A stretch of 8,178 nt of DNA from Cloacimonetes bacterium UBA5553 (GCA_002425825.1 DIMZ01000243.1:1138-9315), one strand, 5' to 3'; counted from the first letter of the stretch, positions 1 through 7,907 are shown. The notes: generated by a model not told the origin, from the sequence alone. Numbers and translations are program-made.

Positions 1-1379
1 AGCTTGCTTTCGATTTTGGAGCAACTCTGAATCTTGATTGGGGTAATAAAACCTTCACCACCCAGTGGGTACATATATTCAATCCCAAGCTGTTCTCCCA
101 GTTTGTGTTTGCCGGAAGTGAGTTTACCAGCAACTTCTCACAGGTAGCGGAGAGTGGGGAGATTAATTTTGAGCGCATTAATGGCATTCATGATCTAACA
201 TGTAAGGCAAATATGAGCTATAAACCCGTTAACAATCATCAGATTGATTTTGGGGCAGAAGTGAAGGGAAACCGCACTTGGTTAAAAGCAAACACGTCGT
301 ATCAGTATGACCCGAATAACCTGCCTGATGTGAATGTAAGCAGTGTAACAGCATCTGCCTATGTGCAGGATGTGTGGGACATAAATCCGCTGTGGACGGT
401 TCAGCCTGGCTTGCGCTTCTCGCTGTATCAAACAGTGAAGAAAAACCTTAGCCAGATACCCGATGCTACCTATGCAAATCTGGAACCGCGTATATCTTTA
501 CGCCGTAATCTGGACGTTGGCGAAAGCATTTATGCTAACTTTGGACTGTATAATCAGTACCTAACCCTTATGACCATGGAAATAAGCACACCTTTTGATG
601 TATGGTTTCCGCTTGATGGTAGCTTAAACCCCGGTCAGTCATTACACTACACACTGGGTTATAAGCGTCAGCTTAGCTCCAGCTTTGCCTTCGATATAGA
701 AGCCTATTACAAGACATACAAAAACCTGCTGGAATATAATGTTGCCACAGACTATAGCTGGAACAACCAGACTGGTACACTGTCCGATGTATTCCACAAG
801 GGAACAGGCTTCACCTATGGCACCGATATAATGCTGCGAACAGACTGGAAGGGATGGGAAGGCTTTATTGGGCTAACCTTAAGCAAAACTCAACGCAAGA
901 TGGAGAACTTTAATATAGACCCCATCACGCTTCAGGGTGCGGCATACTATCCCAGATACGACCGTGACTATAGCCTGTCACTGGTGGAAACGTTTAATGT
1001 TACCCAAGCTACAGGCAGACAGGTTTTGGGTAGTGACTTTAAGATTGGGATAAACTTCACCTATAACAGTGGACAGCCCGGCACGAAACCTGAGCGCATC
1101 TACTTTGACGGCGAAAACTTTCAGCTAATATACAGCTATAAAGATCGTATTCGCTTGCCCGATTATATGCGTCTTGATCTTAGCACCAAGTATGAATGGG
1201 TTAAGCGTTGGGGTTCAATTGAGCCGTATTTCGAGGTTATCAACGTGCTAAACCGCAAGAATGTTGGCTCGCGTGAATATACTCTGCTGATGAATGACAG
1301 TGGGGGATTGGAACTAAAGAGCACCGATAGCACTCAATTTCCCCTATTACCCTTTGTAGGAGTGAACGTAAAATGGTAA
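1..1379 (+). CDS. TonB-dependent outer-membrane receptor, C-terminal barrel (5' truncated by window)
   Basis: The reading frame is open from the first complete codon at base 3 to the TAA at 1377-1379, so about 458 residues of a longer protein are visible. The GTG at 105 is internal and not the start. The visible part alternates aromatic/hydrophobic strands with Asn/Asp/Gly-rich loops, as in an outer-membrane beta-barrel. Near the C-terminus it has the typical receptor sequence YFEVINVLNRKNV, and it ends in a strand with terminal Trp (PFVGVNVKW), the usual signal for Bam-mediated assembly. Family knowledge: such receptors import large or scarce substrates using TonB/ExbBD energy. The plug domain and TonB box lie outside the window, so the substrate cannot be inferred. 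The stop overlaps the start of the downstream lipoprotein gene by 7 bp, indicating translational coupling and a shared job. A different large outer-membrane barrel is possible but less likely. Confidence 0.85.
   Translation, partial: LAFDFGATLNLDWGNKTFTTQWVHIFNPKLFSQFVFAGSEFTSNFSQVAESGEINFERINGIHDLTCKANMSYKPVNNHQIDFGAEVKGNRTWLKANTSYQYDPNNLPDVNVSSVTASAYVQDVWDINPLWTVQPGLRFSLYQTVKKNLSQIPDATYANLEPRISLRRNLDVGESIYANFGLYNQYLTLMTMEISTPFDVWFPLDGSLNPGQSLHYTLGYKRQLSSSFAFDIEAYYKTYKNLLEYNVATDYSWNNQTGTLSDVFHKGTGFTYGTDIMLRTDWKGWEGFIGLTLSKTQRKMENFNIDPITLQGAAYYPRYDRDYSLSLVETFNVTQATGRQVLGSDFKIGINFTYNSGQPGTKPERIYFDGENFQLIYSYKDRIRLPDYMRLDLSTKYEWVKRWGSIEPYFEVINVLNRKNVGSREYTLLMNDSGGLELKSTDSTQFPLLPFVGVNVKW
1358..1362 (+). 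promoter_or_regulatory. Ribosome binding site of the DUF4249-like lipoprotein gene
   Basis: AGGAG lies 10 nt before the ATG at 1373. It sits inside the last codons of the receptor gene, so the lipoprotein is re-initiated from the same transcript. It supports ATG 1373 as the start. Confidence 0.7.
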
Positions 1380-2305
1380 GATATATTAAATACCTATTGC
1401 CGATTGTTCTGCTGCTGGTAGCATCATGCTCGAAGTTTACGGCACCGGAACGCTTTGAGGGTGATGTATATAGTTTAGCAGGCTTATTGATTGCCGGTGA
1501 AAGCATTAGTCTTCAGCATCCGGTATATATTACCCGTAGTGCTGCAATAGAGACATTTAACCCAAACAGCATATTCGTAGATAACGCTACGGTGGTAATC
1601 AAAGACATTACGCCTGGTATAGCCCAAACCCAATTCCCCTTAAGCTATGCCATGGGAATGTATATAGACCCGGCGGCGAACATTATTCAGGCAGAGCATA
1701 CATATAAAATTGAGATTGAAATTCCCGGTACCCCACCAGTTATTATCAGCGCGCAAACTACTGTACCCAAACAGGGCATATTGGTGCCAGATTATCTGAA
1801 TAATAACATACCAGGAGAAGGATATGGCTTCACGGAAGAACCCATGAATACCATGAAGTTCAGCGATGTGGACAGGAAGTATCCTTTGGCAATAAACACT
1901 GGAGATGCATCAGGTACATTTAACTTCATGGCAGAGATGTATTGCCTGGAAGATTTCAGCACCAGTTTGGAATTCACCACCCCCGTGTTTGGCTTTACCA
2001 ATCCTGACGCAGCTATGGAAGATAGCTATAATGCCCCTGGTGAAAGTGTTAGGCGAATAAAGTTTATGGGTAGTTACCTGTCTCAGGCGCAGGATGGAGT
2101 GGCAGGCAACCATCTGGTAGTAAAGGATTATCGTCAAGCATTTGTGTTCTACGGTAGATATAGGGTAACCTTGTATCTGGCGGATGATAACTACTATCGC
2201 TACACCTATATGCCGGAAGGTTACTTCCATGGTGGCGTAAATGGTGGGCTTGGCTACTTCGGTAGTGCCAGCGGTGGAGTTATGTACACCAAGATAGTGA
2301 AGTAA
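1373..2305 (+). CDS. DUF4249-like outer-membrane lipoprotein, partner of the TonB-dependent receptor
   Basis: This is a 310-residue protein with a lipoprotein signal: a basic N-terminus (R3, K6), a hydrophobic core at residues 8-17 and a lipobox V-A-S-C with the lipidated Cys at 19. Ser at +2 fits outer-membrane delivery. The mature protein begins with an Ig-like beta region (about 25-130, including 'VYSLAGLLIAGESISLQ' and an ATVVIKD strand). It ends with GGLGYFG at 291-297, a C-terminal signature I associate with DUF4249 proteins. The family is commonly encoded beside TonB-dependent receptors in FCB bacteria; a role as surface-exposed accessory or substrate-capture subunit is inferred by analogy with SusD and not demonstrated. 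The gene overlaps the receptor by 7 bp and is the last in the operon, with a terminator 22 bp after its stop. Only one Cys (C191) besides the lipidated one is seen in the mature part. Confidence 0.83.
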   Translation: MVRYIKYLLPIVLLLVASCSKFTAPERFEGDVYSLAGLLIAGESISLQHPVYITRSAAIETFNPNSIFVDNATVVIKDITPGIAQTQFPLSYAMGMYIDPAANIIQAEHTYKIEIEIPGTPPVIISAQTTVPKQGILVPDYLNNNIPGEGYGFTEEPMNTMKFSDVDRKYPLAINTGDASGTFNFMAEMYCLEDFSTSLEFTTPVFGFTNPDAAMEDSYNAPGESVRRIKFMGSYLSQAQDGVAGNHLVVKDYRQAFVFYGRYRVTLYLADDNYYRYTYMPEGYFHGGVNGGLGYFGSASGGVMYTKIVK

Positions 2306-2327
2306 CTTTAGATTAGGCTTATGATTA

Positions 2328-2355
2328 GGCGTTAGTTAGCTAACGCCTTTTCTTT
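2328..2355 (+). terminator. Rho-independent terminator of the receptor-lipoprotein operon
   Basis: Perfect 8-bp stem GGCGTTAG (2328-2335) / CTAACGCC (2340-2347) with a TTAG loop, extendable by one A-T pair, followed by TTTTCTTT at 2348-2355. The T-rich side is only on the + strand, so it should stop the + operon efficiently. On the - strand the hairpin is followed by mixed sequence and would be weaker. The downstream arm and T tract are also the last codons and stop of the convergent regulator gene. Confidence 0.82.
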
Positions 2356-4613
2356 GCTTTTGGGATGCCGAGGCGTTTTATTTTCCTGCTGAATGTGCTT
2401 TCGGTCATGTTCATCAGCTTGGCTGCTTCGCTCTGTTTACCATTGCATTTCGACAGAGCATCCATAATCATATCTGCTTCAATCTGCTTTATGGTTTTAC
2501 TGGTATCTAATATGGACTGAGGTCTTTGATTGCTAAAGGTGCTGATGTTATCCAGAATCTCTGCATCCCATACACTCTTGAAGTGCATTACAAACAAGCG
2601 TTCCACGTAGTTTTTCAGTTCTCGAACATTACCGGGAAAGCTGTGTCTGCTCATGCGATCTATGAAAGCCTGGCTGATGCGGGGGACAGGCTTTTTGGTT
2701 TCCTCGGCAAACCGCTTCACAAAGTAGTCTAACAGCACAGGCAAGTCGTCCATTCTATCGCAGAGGGCAGGAATATTTATCTCTATGGTATTTATTCTGT
2801 GGTACAAGTCTAGTCTGAAACGCTGTTCCAAAATCAATTTGTGAATGTTGTGATTTGTGGCAGCTATAATCTTGCAGTTTATACGTTCTTCTTTCCCTTT
2901 GCCAACCGGGATAATGGTTTTGGTGTCAATTGCCCTAAGCAGTTTGGCTTGAAACTCCATGGGCATCTCGGATATTTCGTCTAAGAACAAGGTGCCGTTA
3001 TTTGCAAGCTGAAAAAAGCCCTGTTTATCTTGATTCGCTCCTGTGAACGAGCCCTTTATGTGTCCGAAGAACTCACTTTCGAACAGGTTTGGAGATATGG
3101 ATGCGCAGTTTACGGTTACGTAAGCTTGATTGCTGCGGCTACTAAGAGCATGAATCATGCGTGCCACAATCTCTTTGCCTGTACCGCTTTCACCTTCAAT
3201 AAACACGCATGTGTCGGGATACAACGCAGCAAGCTTGGCGCTTTCCACCACCTTGTGCGAAGCAGCAGACACGCCAATGAATGTATTGGGGATGTTTCGC
3301 ACCAGCTGTTGCTCTGCAAGCATAAACTTCTTTTGCAAGCCTTGAGCATTATGGATTACAGTGTCTAATGCCTTGGCATAATGCACAGCCTGATCGCTTT
3401 TCACCTTAGCGATAAGTTTCATGTTGGCTTCATCAAGCTTACAGAGTGTCTTAAACCCCTTTTTGTAGTTCTTCGATTCCTGATACATGAAAGCTTCGGT
3501 TCTCAGCACCTTTACCAGCAACTCCCAATTCTTGGTTTTGCGATAGTACTGCCTTGGCTTCTTTATATATGTAACAGCCTCATCATAACGTTTTAGCCCG
3601 ATAAGAGCCAAACCGATGTTGTTTGAGCTTTGCATTTGGAGGGCATGGTTGTTCATCTGTTTTGCCAATGCCTCGGCTTTGTAGTGATACTCTAATGCCT
3701 GTTCTCCATCCTGATTCTCAGATAGCGCATTAGCCAAGTTGTTATATATGTTAAACTCAGTTAGAGGAATCTTTATGGCTACTTCCGACAACTGCTCCAG
3801 ACTTGCCAGGTAATAGTGGATGGCATCATCCAGCTTGCCTTGAACCTTATGGTGTAAGCCATAATTGAAGTTCAGGCCTACCAAAAACACAGGCAGGCCA
3901 AGCTTGCTACAGGCCTCTATGCCTGATCTATAGTACTTGTCACTAAGCTCAAACTGGCGCAGATTGGTATATATGGCTATTAACTCCATATAAATCTGCA
4001 ACGAGCGTAGCATGTATCCGCTTCCTTCACATAGCTGCAGGCAAGATGCAAAATACTTTAGTGCTATATCTGGCTTTCTGATAAACTTGTATAGCATGGC
4101 CACTTTCATTAGCACATCGGCACGCAAGTATGGGGCTTCAACCTTTTCTATCAGGTTTACTACCTTCATGATTATTGATTCTGCTTTCTTTATATCATCC
4201 GTACGTGTATAATAGGTGGCAAAGCCGGTAAGCAACGCCAGATTTGTGTACATGTCGCTTGTCTTCTGGATGGATTGCTGTGCCTCATCCAGGCATTGTT
4301 TCATGGCCTTTAAGCGCATCAGCGTAGCAAGGGCAGAGGCTTTTATGATGTTAAATATGGGAAACAGACTTCCCTCATGGCGCAATGCATCCACCTTCAG
4401 AGCTTCGTCACAAATGCGAAGTGCTTTCTCCGGGGCAAAGGTTTGCAGGTATGCCCATGCACGCACCAGCTTGGTTACTATTCGCAGTTGCGGCGTTATG
4501 CTTTTGGTATTGCTTTGGCTATCCATATAGTCTTTCGGACAGCTCTCCATCTTCTCAATTTCAGAAAATAGAACAGCCTGAAACCTGCTTTCATTACTGG
4601 AACTAATATTCAC
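2340..4613 (-). CDS. Sigma-54-dependent transcriptional activator with N-terminal TPR sensor region
   Basis: This is a 757-residue cytoplasmic regulator. Residues about 40-400 are alpha-helical with TPR-like repeats (e.g. 'GKLDDAIHYYLASLEQL' near 259 and 'GLKRYDEAVTYIKK' near 339), a likely peptide, protein or small-ligand sensing region in place of a receiver domain. A charged helical linker spans about 400-442. The AAA+ sigma-54 interaction domain (about 445-680) has Walker A GESGTGKE at 474-481, the sigma-54 contact loop GSFTGA at 521-526, Walker B TLFLDE at 541-546, sensor I AATN at 584-587, probable arginine fingers R600 and R606, and sensor II GNVREL at 661-666. A Fis-type HTH lies at about 725-748 (SEAAKLMNMTESTFSRKIKRL), followed by a basic tail. 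It should hydrolyse ATP to open sigma-54 RNA polymerase complexes. The GTG start at 4613 is chosen because GGGAG lies 5 nt upstream; an internal ATG at codon 22 has a weaker site. The targets and the signal are unknown. Confidence 0.94.
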   Translation of the reverse strand: MNISSSNESRFQAVLFSEIEKMESCPKDYMDSQSNTKSITPQLRIVTKLVRAWAYLQTFAPEKALRICDEALKVDALRHEGSLFPIFNIIKASALATLMRLKAMKQCLDEAQQSIQKTSDMYTNLALLTGFATYYTRTDDIKKAESIIMKVVNLIEKVEAPYLRADVLMKVAMLYKFIRKPDIALKYFASCLQLCEGSGYMLRSLQIYMELIAIYTNLRQFELSDKYYRSGIEACSKLGLPVFLVGLNFNYGLHHKVQGKLDDAIHYYLASLEQLSEVAIKIPLTEFNIYNNLANALSENQDGEQALEYHYKAEALAKQMNNHALQMQSSNNIGLALIGLKRYDEAVTYIKKPRQYYRKTKNWELLVKVLRTEAFMYQESKNYKKGFKTLCKLDEANMKLIAKVKSDQAVHYAKALDTVIHNAQGLQKKFMLAEQQLVRNIPNTFIGVSAASHKVVESAKLAALYPDTCVFIEGESGTGKEIVARMIHALSSRSNQAYVTVNCASISPNLFESEFFGHIKGSFTGANQDKQGFFQLANNGTLFLDEISEMPMEFQAKLLRAIDTKTIIPVGKGKEERINCKIIAATNHNIHKLILEQRFRLDLYHRINTIEINIPALCDRMDDLPVLLDYFVKRFAEETKKPVPRISQAFIDRMSRHSFPGNVRELKNYVERLFVMHFKSVWDAEILDNISTFSNQRPQSILDTSKTIKQIEADMIMDALSKCNGKQSEAAKLMNMTESTFSRKIKRLGIPKAKKRR

Positions 4614-4618
4614 AATCT

Positions 4619-4624
4619 CTCCCT
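4619..4624 (-). promoter_or_regulatory. Ribosome binding site of the sigma-54 activator, supports GTG start
   Basis: On the minus strand AGGGAG lies 5 nt before GTG 4613. It decides for the GTG start over the ATG at codon 22. Confidence 0.65.
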
Positions 4625-4827
4625 GTGCTTATTAGGTACATTGCTTGTCATACTTAGTAGGTGTTCAACTAAGGGAGCATGGCTGTTTAGTGTGTAACTC
4701 GTCAAGCTAAATTTATCGCAAGATGCTTATGATGTTGCCTAACATTCATATAGTGTGTTTGTATGGCTACTCGTTGCTACGGGCTTGCTCCCTGATAAGG
4801 GTATCATTCTTGCATTTTGGCAAGGAT

Positions 4828-4860
4828 AAAAAAGGGTGTGAGCATTATGCTTCACACCCT
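4828..4860 (-). terminator. Rho-independent terminator of the secreted-protein gene
   Basis: The 9-bp stem AGGGTGTGA (4833-4841) / TCACACCCT (4852-4860) is perfectly paired. Read on the minus strand it is followed directly by T6 (the A run at 4828-4833; its last base also forms the final stem pair). It lies 25 bp after the stop codon at 4886-4888. It separates this transcript from the activator gene downstream. Confidence 0.87.
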
Positions 4861-4885
4861 GTGGTTAATGTATCAAGGGGGGGGA

Positions 4886-7800
4886 TTATTTCATTAACAT
4901 CAGCTTTATCTGAGAAACATCACCGCTGCCCGTGTTCATTCTAGCGTAGTACACTCCACTGGCGCAGGGCTTTCCGTAAGTATCTCTGCCGTCCCATCTA
5001 AGGCTCCAGATACCTTTTGCCAGGTCTGATTGCATCAGATTCTTAACTAGCTGTCCGCGGCTGTTATATATGCTAACGGATACCTTATCTTGCTTCTCCA
5101 CACCAATCCTAAGGGTAACATTGGGATTGAAAGGATTGGGGTAGGCGCTGTTTAAGCCATTCTTAACAGGAATATCGGGTGTAACAACCTGAGTGATTGA
5201 TAGATAAACCGAGACGGGGCCAAACATGCTGCTGCTTCCATCCATATCCAGGTTTTCCAGCCAGTAATAGTACATCCCCTGTTCTAAAGCTTCGTTATCT
5301 ACGAATACATAGCTTTGTGCTTGTGAGGTATTGGTAGCAGGGATAAACACCGATAATTGAGTGGCAGTGTCGATAATTTGCTCGTTGCTGCGATATATTC
5401 TAAAGCCCGAAACATTGGTTTCTGTTTGAGTTACCCACATCAACGATACTTTATTCGAGGCATTCAGAGCAGCATTAAATGAAGATAATGCAATGGGCAG
5501 CACTTCATCATAACCGGTAACCGAGTATTGCCCTTCAGAATCGTCTTTGGAGCCTAAAGTGGCAAGGAAACCAACCTTCATTCTGGTAGGTCCATCTGCT
5601 ACAGGGGCTCCCACGCGTCCCAGCTTTTGCCATTCGGTACCGTTAAACTTCCAGATTACACTACCATTGCTAAAGTCCACAGCTTCACCTTGCTCATTAT
5701 CCCAATGCAGATATACGATAGGGCTTGCAGATGCAGAGCCGGTAAAAGTCCATTTTCTGGTAACCCCACCTGTTCCTGCCAAGCCGGGATAAGTTTCGGG
5801 ATCGAAGGCAGAAATGGTTACATCACCGGTAACGCTCACATACTTGAAGGGGAAGTGCATTACGAAACCGGACAAATCCAAGCTAGCGTTATTAGTAGTC
5901 CTAAATGTCTCGTTCACAAACACATCACCGCTGAGCGAGAATAACGTAGAAGGTGAGTTTAGCACAAGATTTTGATATGTAAATCCAGACGGCAGGGTAG
6001 TATCGGCATCGAACTGCATTACAGAGCCCTGTGCTTGAGTGTATGTAGCTGTTGCTATAGGATTTGGTATAGTACTAATAATAGTGCCACTATTCGTTCC
6101 AGAACCCGAACCGCTGATGCCAAAACCAAGCACGTCAATAGTGCCACTGTTCTGGAAGCTGTTTGTTACACTTATTGCCGACTGGGTTGTTACAGAACTA
6201 TTATTTCCTATCACCAGATCACGCAATGTAGAAGATACAGGTGGCAATGTTACATGTGAATTGCTGTTAACTAGCATGCTGGAATTACCACCTCCCACAA
6301 GGGTTCCGGTAGCAGTTGGTACTGTGCCCATCAGGGTTAATGTATAGCCATTCAATGCCAGATTGGTGTTAAGATTCAAGCTGCTATGAACAACAAGGTT
6401 GCTCCCCAAATAGGCGGTTCCAGTTCTATTTATGCTTAGCTGCCCAAGAGAGCTAACGGAGGGTATATTAATGTTTCCACTGCCGCTTATGTTCAGTGAC
6501 GAGCTTGCGCCACCGGTTAAACCGCCTGAGCCGGTTACTGTGCCATTGATGCCCAATATATTACCGCTACCGATTGCCAGCCCGGTTGTTAGTGCCAGAT
6601 TTGCATTTACCTGCACTGAGCCTGAAAGAGCTACTCCGGCGGAGTTGTTTATGCTTAAATTGTTCACATTAGCTGGCAAACCGCTTCCTGTAACCTGGCT
6701 GGCACTGCCATTGTAGCTATAGTTTGCGTTACTGCTAAAAGTGCGACTGCTTGTCTGAACGCTTCCTTGTGCCCCGCTGGACATTATGCCAAAAGGGTTG
6801 GCTGTGGATAGTGTGGTACCACTTGCAAGCACGAAACTGCCTGCACCGCTTATTATGGAGGTGCTACTGAAACTTACAGAGCTATTAACGGTCACTGTAT
6901 TCGACCCGGTTGCCAGTGCGCCGGCAATCATTTGCAGTGAGCCATTAACGGTTAATGCACTGCTCATGTTTACGCCATTGCTGTTGTTTATCGTAAGGTT
7001 ATTCACAATGGTAGGAAAGCCTGCACCAAGGGTTTGAGCTGCAACGCCATTGTAAGTAATGTTTGAGCTGGTTCCGGCTGTCATTGTTGCACCACTGGCA
7101 AATGCCAAAGTACCGGAATTTACTAAGTTACCGTTCATCACCATATCTGTGCCGGTTCCATTGGCGAGAGTAAACACCACGCCACTATTGATGCTTAGCG
7201 TGGCACTGTTCTCTACGGTTAATTCATCGGCGGTTACGTTGGCAGTAGCTGTTACGCTGTGCCCGTTTCTAATAGTAATGCTTACTGCTCCCGAAGCACT
7301 GGGAGGGATATTGGCTGCATACCAGGTAATGCCGTCACGGCTGTACTCCCAGATATTAGGATTGCTCCAGTTTCCACTGGCAACAGTCCGATAAGTAAAC
7401 ACAAAGTCCTGAGGTGTGATGGTAATGTTATCAAAGTAAGCCTGAGTGTTTCCACCCTGCTTAAAGCCGATTTTAAGATAAACATTGGTAAGATTTACAG
7501 TTACTGTCTGCAGGTTCCACCTGCCATTGGTTAAGTTGTTAAATGACTCTACTATCGTCCATGGCCCTGCAAGTGATGAAGAATACCAATACTTTGGAGC
7601 ACAGTTTCCATTCCCTGTTTGATAAGCTGAAATGGTAAGTGTATATGGATTAGCCATTTTGGGGGCTATCAAGCCTTGAGTGGGATTTACAAAGTACGCT
7701 GCAAAGCTGCCGTATAAATTTGGTGGATTGGGTGCCGGATTGCCAACCGGAGGCGTTCCCAACGTTACTCCGCCGTCATTAACCCAACCCGCAGGGGGGA

Positions 7801-7897
7801 AGACTCCACTTTCAAACCCTTCATTGTCGATCATCTGACCCGGCAATAAACTGATTCCCATCAAGCATACTATCGCTAAAAGCAATAACTTTCTCAT
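4886..7897 (-). CDS. Large secreted repeat protein with C-terminal type-A (T9SS/FlgD-Ig-like) sorting domain
   Basis: This is a protein of 1003 residues from the ATG at 7897. GGAG lies 9 nt upstream of that ATG; the GTG at 7912, five codons earlier, overlaps that site and is not preferred. Residues 1-21 are a signal peptide (MRK, then a long Leu/Ile/Val core). Residues about 22-162 resemble the jelly-roll 'cleaved adhesin/choice-of-anchor' type: they open with FESGVFPPAGW and close with YFDNITI. A junction GNWSNPNIW (175-183) leads to a long Ser/Thr/Asn/Gly-rich beta-helix-like part (about 205-670) with repeats. A beta region (about 680-795) follows, then an FN3-like domain (about 800-903, with LPIALSSFNA and SGFRIYRS). 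The C-terminal sorting/FlgD-Ig-like domain (about 917-1003) has YPNPFNP, VSIYNSRGQLV and ASGVYYARM. Such proteins are exported by Sec and then sent to the surface or outside by a type-9-like route. No enzymatic motif is visible, so an adhesin or surface-layer role is inferred. It has its own terminator and promoter region. Confidence 0.9.
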   Translation of the reverse strand: MRKLLLLAIVCLMGISLLPGQMIDNEGFESGVFPPAGWVNDGGVTLGTPPVGNPAPNPPNLYGSFAAYFVNPTQGLIAPKMANPYTLTISAYQTGNGNCAPKYWYSSSLAGPWTIVESFNNLTNGRWNLQTVTVNLTNVYLKIGFKQGGNTQAYFDNITITPQDFVFTYRTVASGNWSNPNIWEYSRDGITWYAANIPPSASGAVSITIRNGHSVTATANVTADELTVENSATLSINSGVVFTLANGTGTDMVMNGNLVNSGTLAFASGATMTAGTSSNITYNGVAAQTLGAGFPTIVNNLTINNSNGVNMSSALTVNGSLQMIAGALATGSNTVTVNSSVSFSSTSIISGAGSFVLASGTTLSTANPFGIMSSGAQGSVQTSSRTFSSNANYSYNGSASQVTGSGLPANVNNLSINNSAGVALSGSVQVNANLALTTGLAIGSGNILGINGTVTGSGGLTGGASSSLNISGSGNINIPSVSSLGQLSINRTGTAYLGSNLVVHSSLNLNTNLALNGYTLTLMGTVPTATGTLVGGGNSSMLVNSNSHVTLPPVSSTLRDLVIGNNSSVTTQSAISVTNSFQNSGTIDVLGFGISGSGSGTNSGTIISTIPNPIATATYTQAQGSVMQFDADTTLPSGFTYQNLVLNSPSTLFSLSGDVFVNETFRTTNNASLDLSGFVMHFPFKYVSVTGDVTISAFDPETYPGLAGTGGVTRKWTFTGSASASPIVYLHWDNEQGEAVDFSNGSVIWKFNGTEWQKLGRVGAPVADGPTRMKVGFLATLGSKDDSEGQYSVTGYDEVLPIALSSFNAALNASNKVSLMWVTQTETNVSGFRIYRSNEQIIDTATQLSVFIPATNTSQAQSYVFVDNEALEQGMYYYWLENLDMDGSSSMFGPVSVYLSITQVVTPDIPVKNGLNSAYPNPFNPNVTLRIGVEKQDKVSVSIYNSRGQLVKNLMQSDLAKGIWSLRWDGRDTYGKPCASGVYYARMNTGSGDVSQIKLMLMK
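5948..7018 (-). repeat. Five-copy degenerate protein repeat motif within the secreted protein
   Basis: The core pattern hP-x(3-7)-NLxIxNSxxV occurs five times: FPTIVNNLTINNSNGV (from residue 294), LPANVNNLSINNSAGV (407), IPSVSSLGQLSINRTGTA (478), LPPVSSTLRDLVIGNNSSV (551) and LPSGFTYQNLVLNSPSTL (635). Spacings are about 113, 71, 73 and 84 residues. This suggests coils of a beta-solenoid made by duplication and later drift. Confidence 0.65.
6548..7054 (-). repeat. Two longer repeat units (about 56 residues each) in the secreted protein
   Basis: Residues 282-337 (bases 7054-6887) and 395-450 (6715-6548) align without gaps: both begin YNG, contain a Pro then VNNL-[TS]-INNS-x-GV, and end near GSxxxxx. 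The match also shows at the DNA level. The 113-residue period points to an internal tandem duplication. Confidence 0.65.
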
Positions 7898-7907
7898 AAT
7901 CTGTATC

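Larger units (their letters stand above)
4614..4885. other. Intergenic region between the activator and the secreted-protein gene
   Basis: This stretch of 272 bp holds the activator's RBS at its left end and the terminator of the secreted-protein gene at 4828-4860. I see no convincing gene, no clear -35/-10 pair for the activator and no well-spaced sigma-54 element. A minus-strand TTGACG at 4705-4700 is -35-like but lacks a good -10 partner. The activator must have a promoter here or be reached by read-through past the terminator. Confidence 0.6.

Noticed and set aside
4720..4745. Minus-strand GGCAACATCATAAGC upstream of the activator as a sigma-54 element for autoregulation
   Set aside because: The GG-to-GC distance is one base too long, and most other consensus positions do not match.
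4672..4793. Inverted repeat AGGGAGCA (4672-4679) / TGCTCCCT (4786-4793)
   Set aside because: An 8-bp match with a 106-nt spacer is about what chance allows in a 272-bp region, and it does not fit a terminator or operator geometry.
4723..4944. A plus-strand reading frame of 73 codons between the two minus-strand genes
   Set aside because: It lacks an RBS, crosses the terminator hairpin and poly-G tract, and runs into the 3' end of the secreted-protein gene on the other strand.
5547..7394. Several plus-strand reading frames of about 80-111 codons opposite the secreted-protein gene
   Set aside because: They are shadows of the Ser/Thr/Asn/Gly-rich repeats: they follow that gene's codon pattern, lack RBSs, and do not resemble any protein family.
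7850..7897. Lipobox in the secreted protein's signal peptide (LAIVC)
   Set aside because: Val precedes the Cys, where Gly, Ala or Ser is needed, and the hydrophobic core continues past it.
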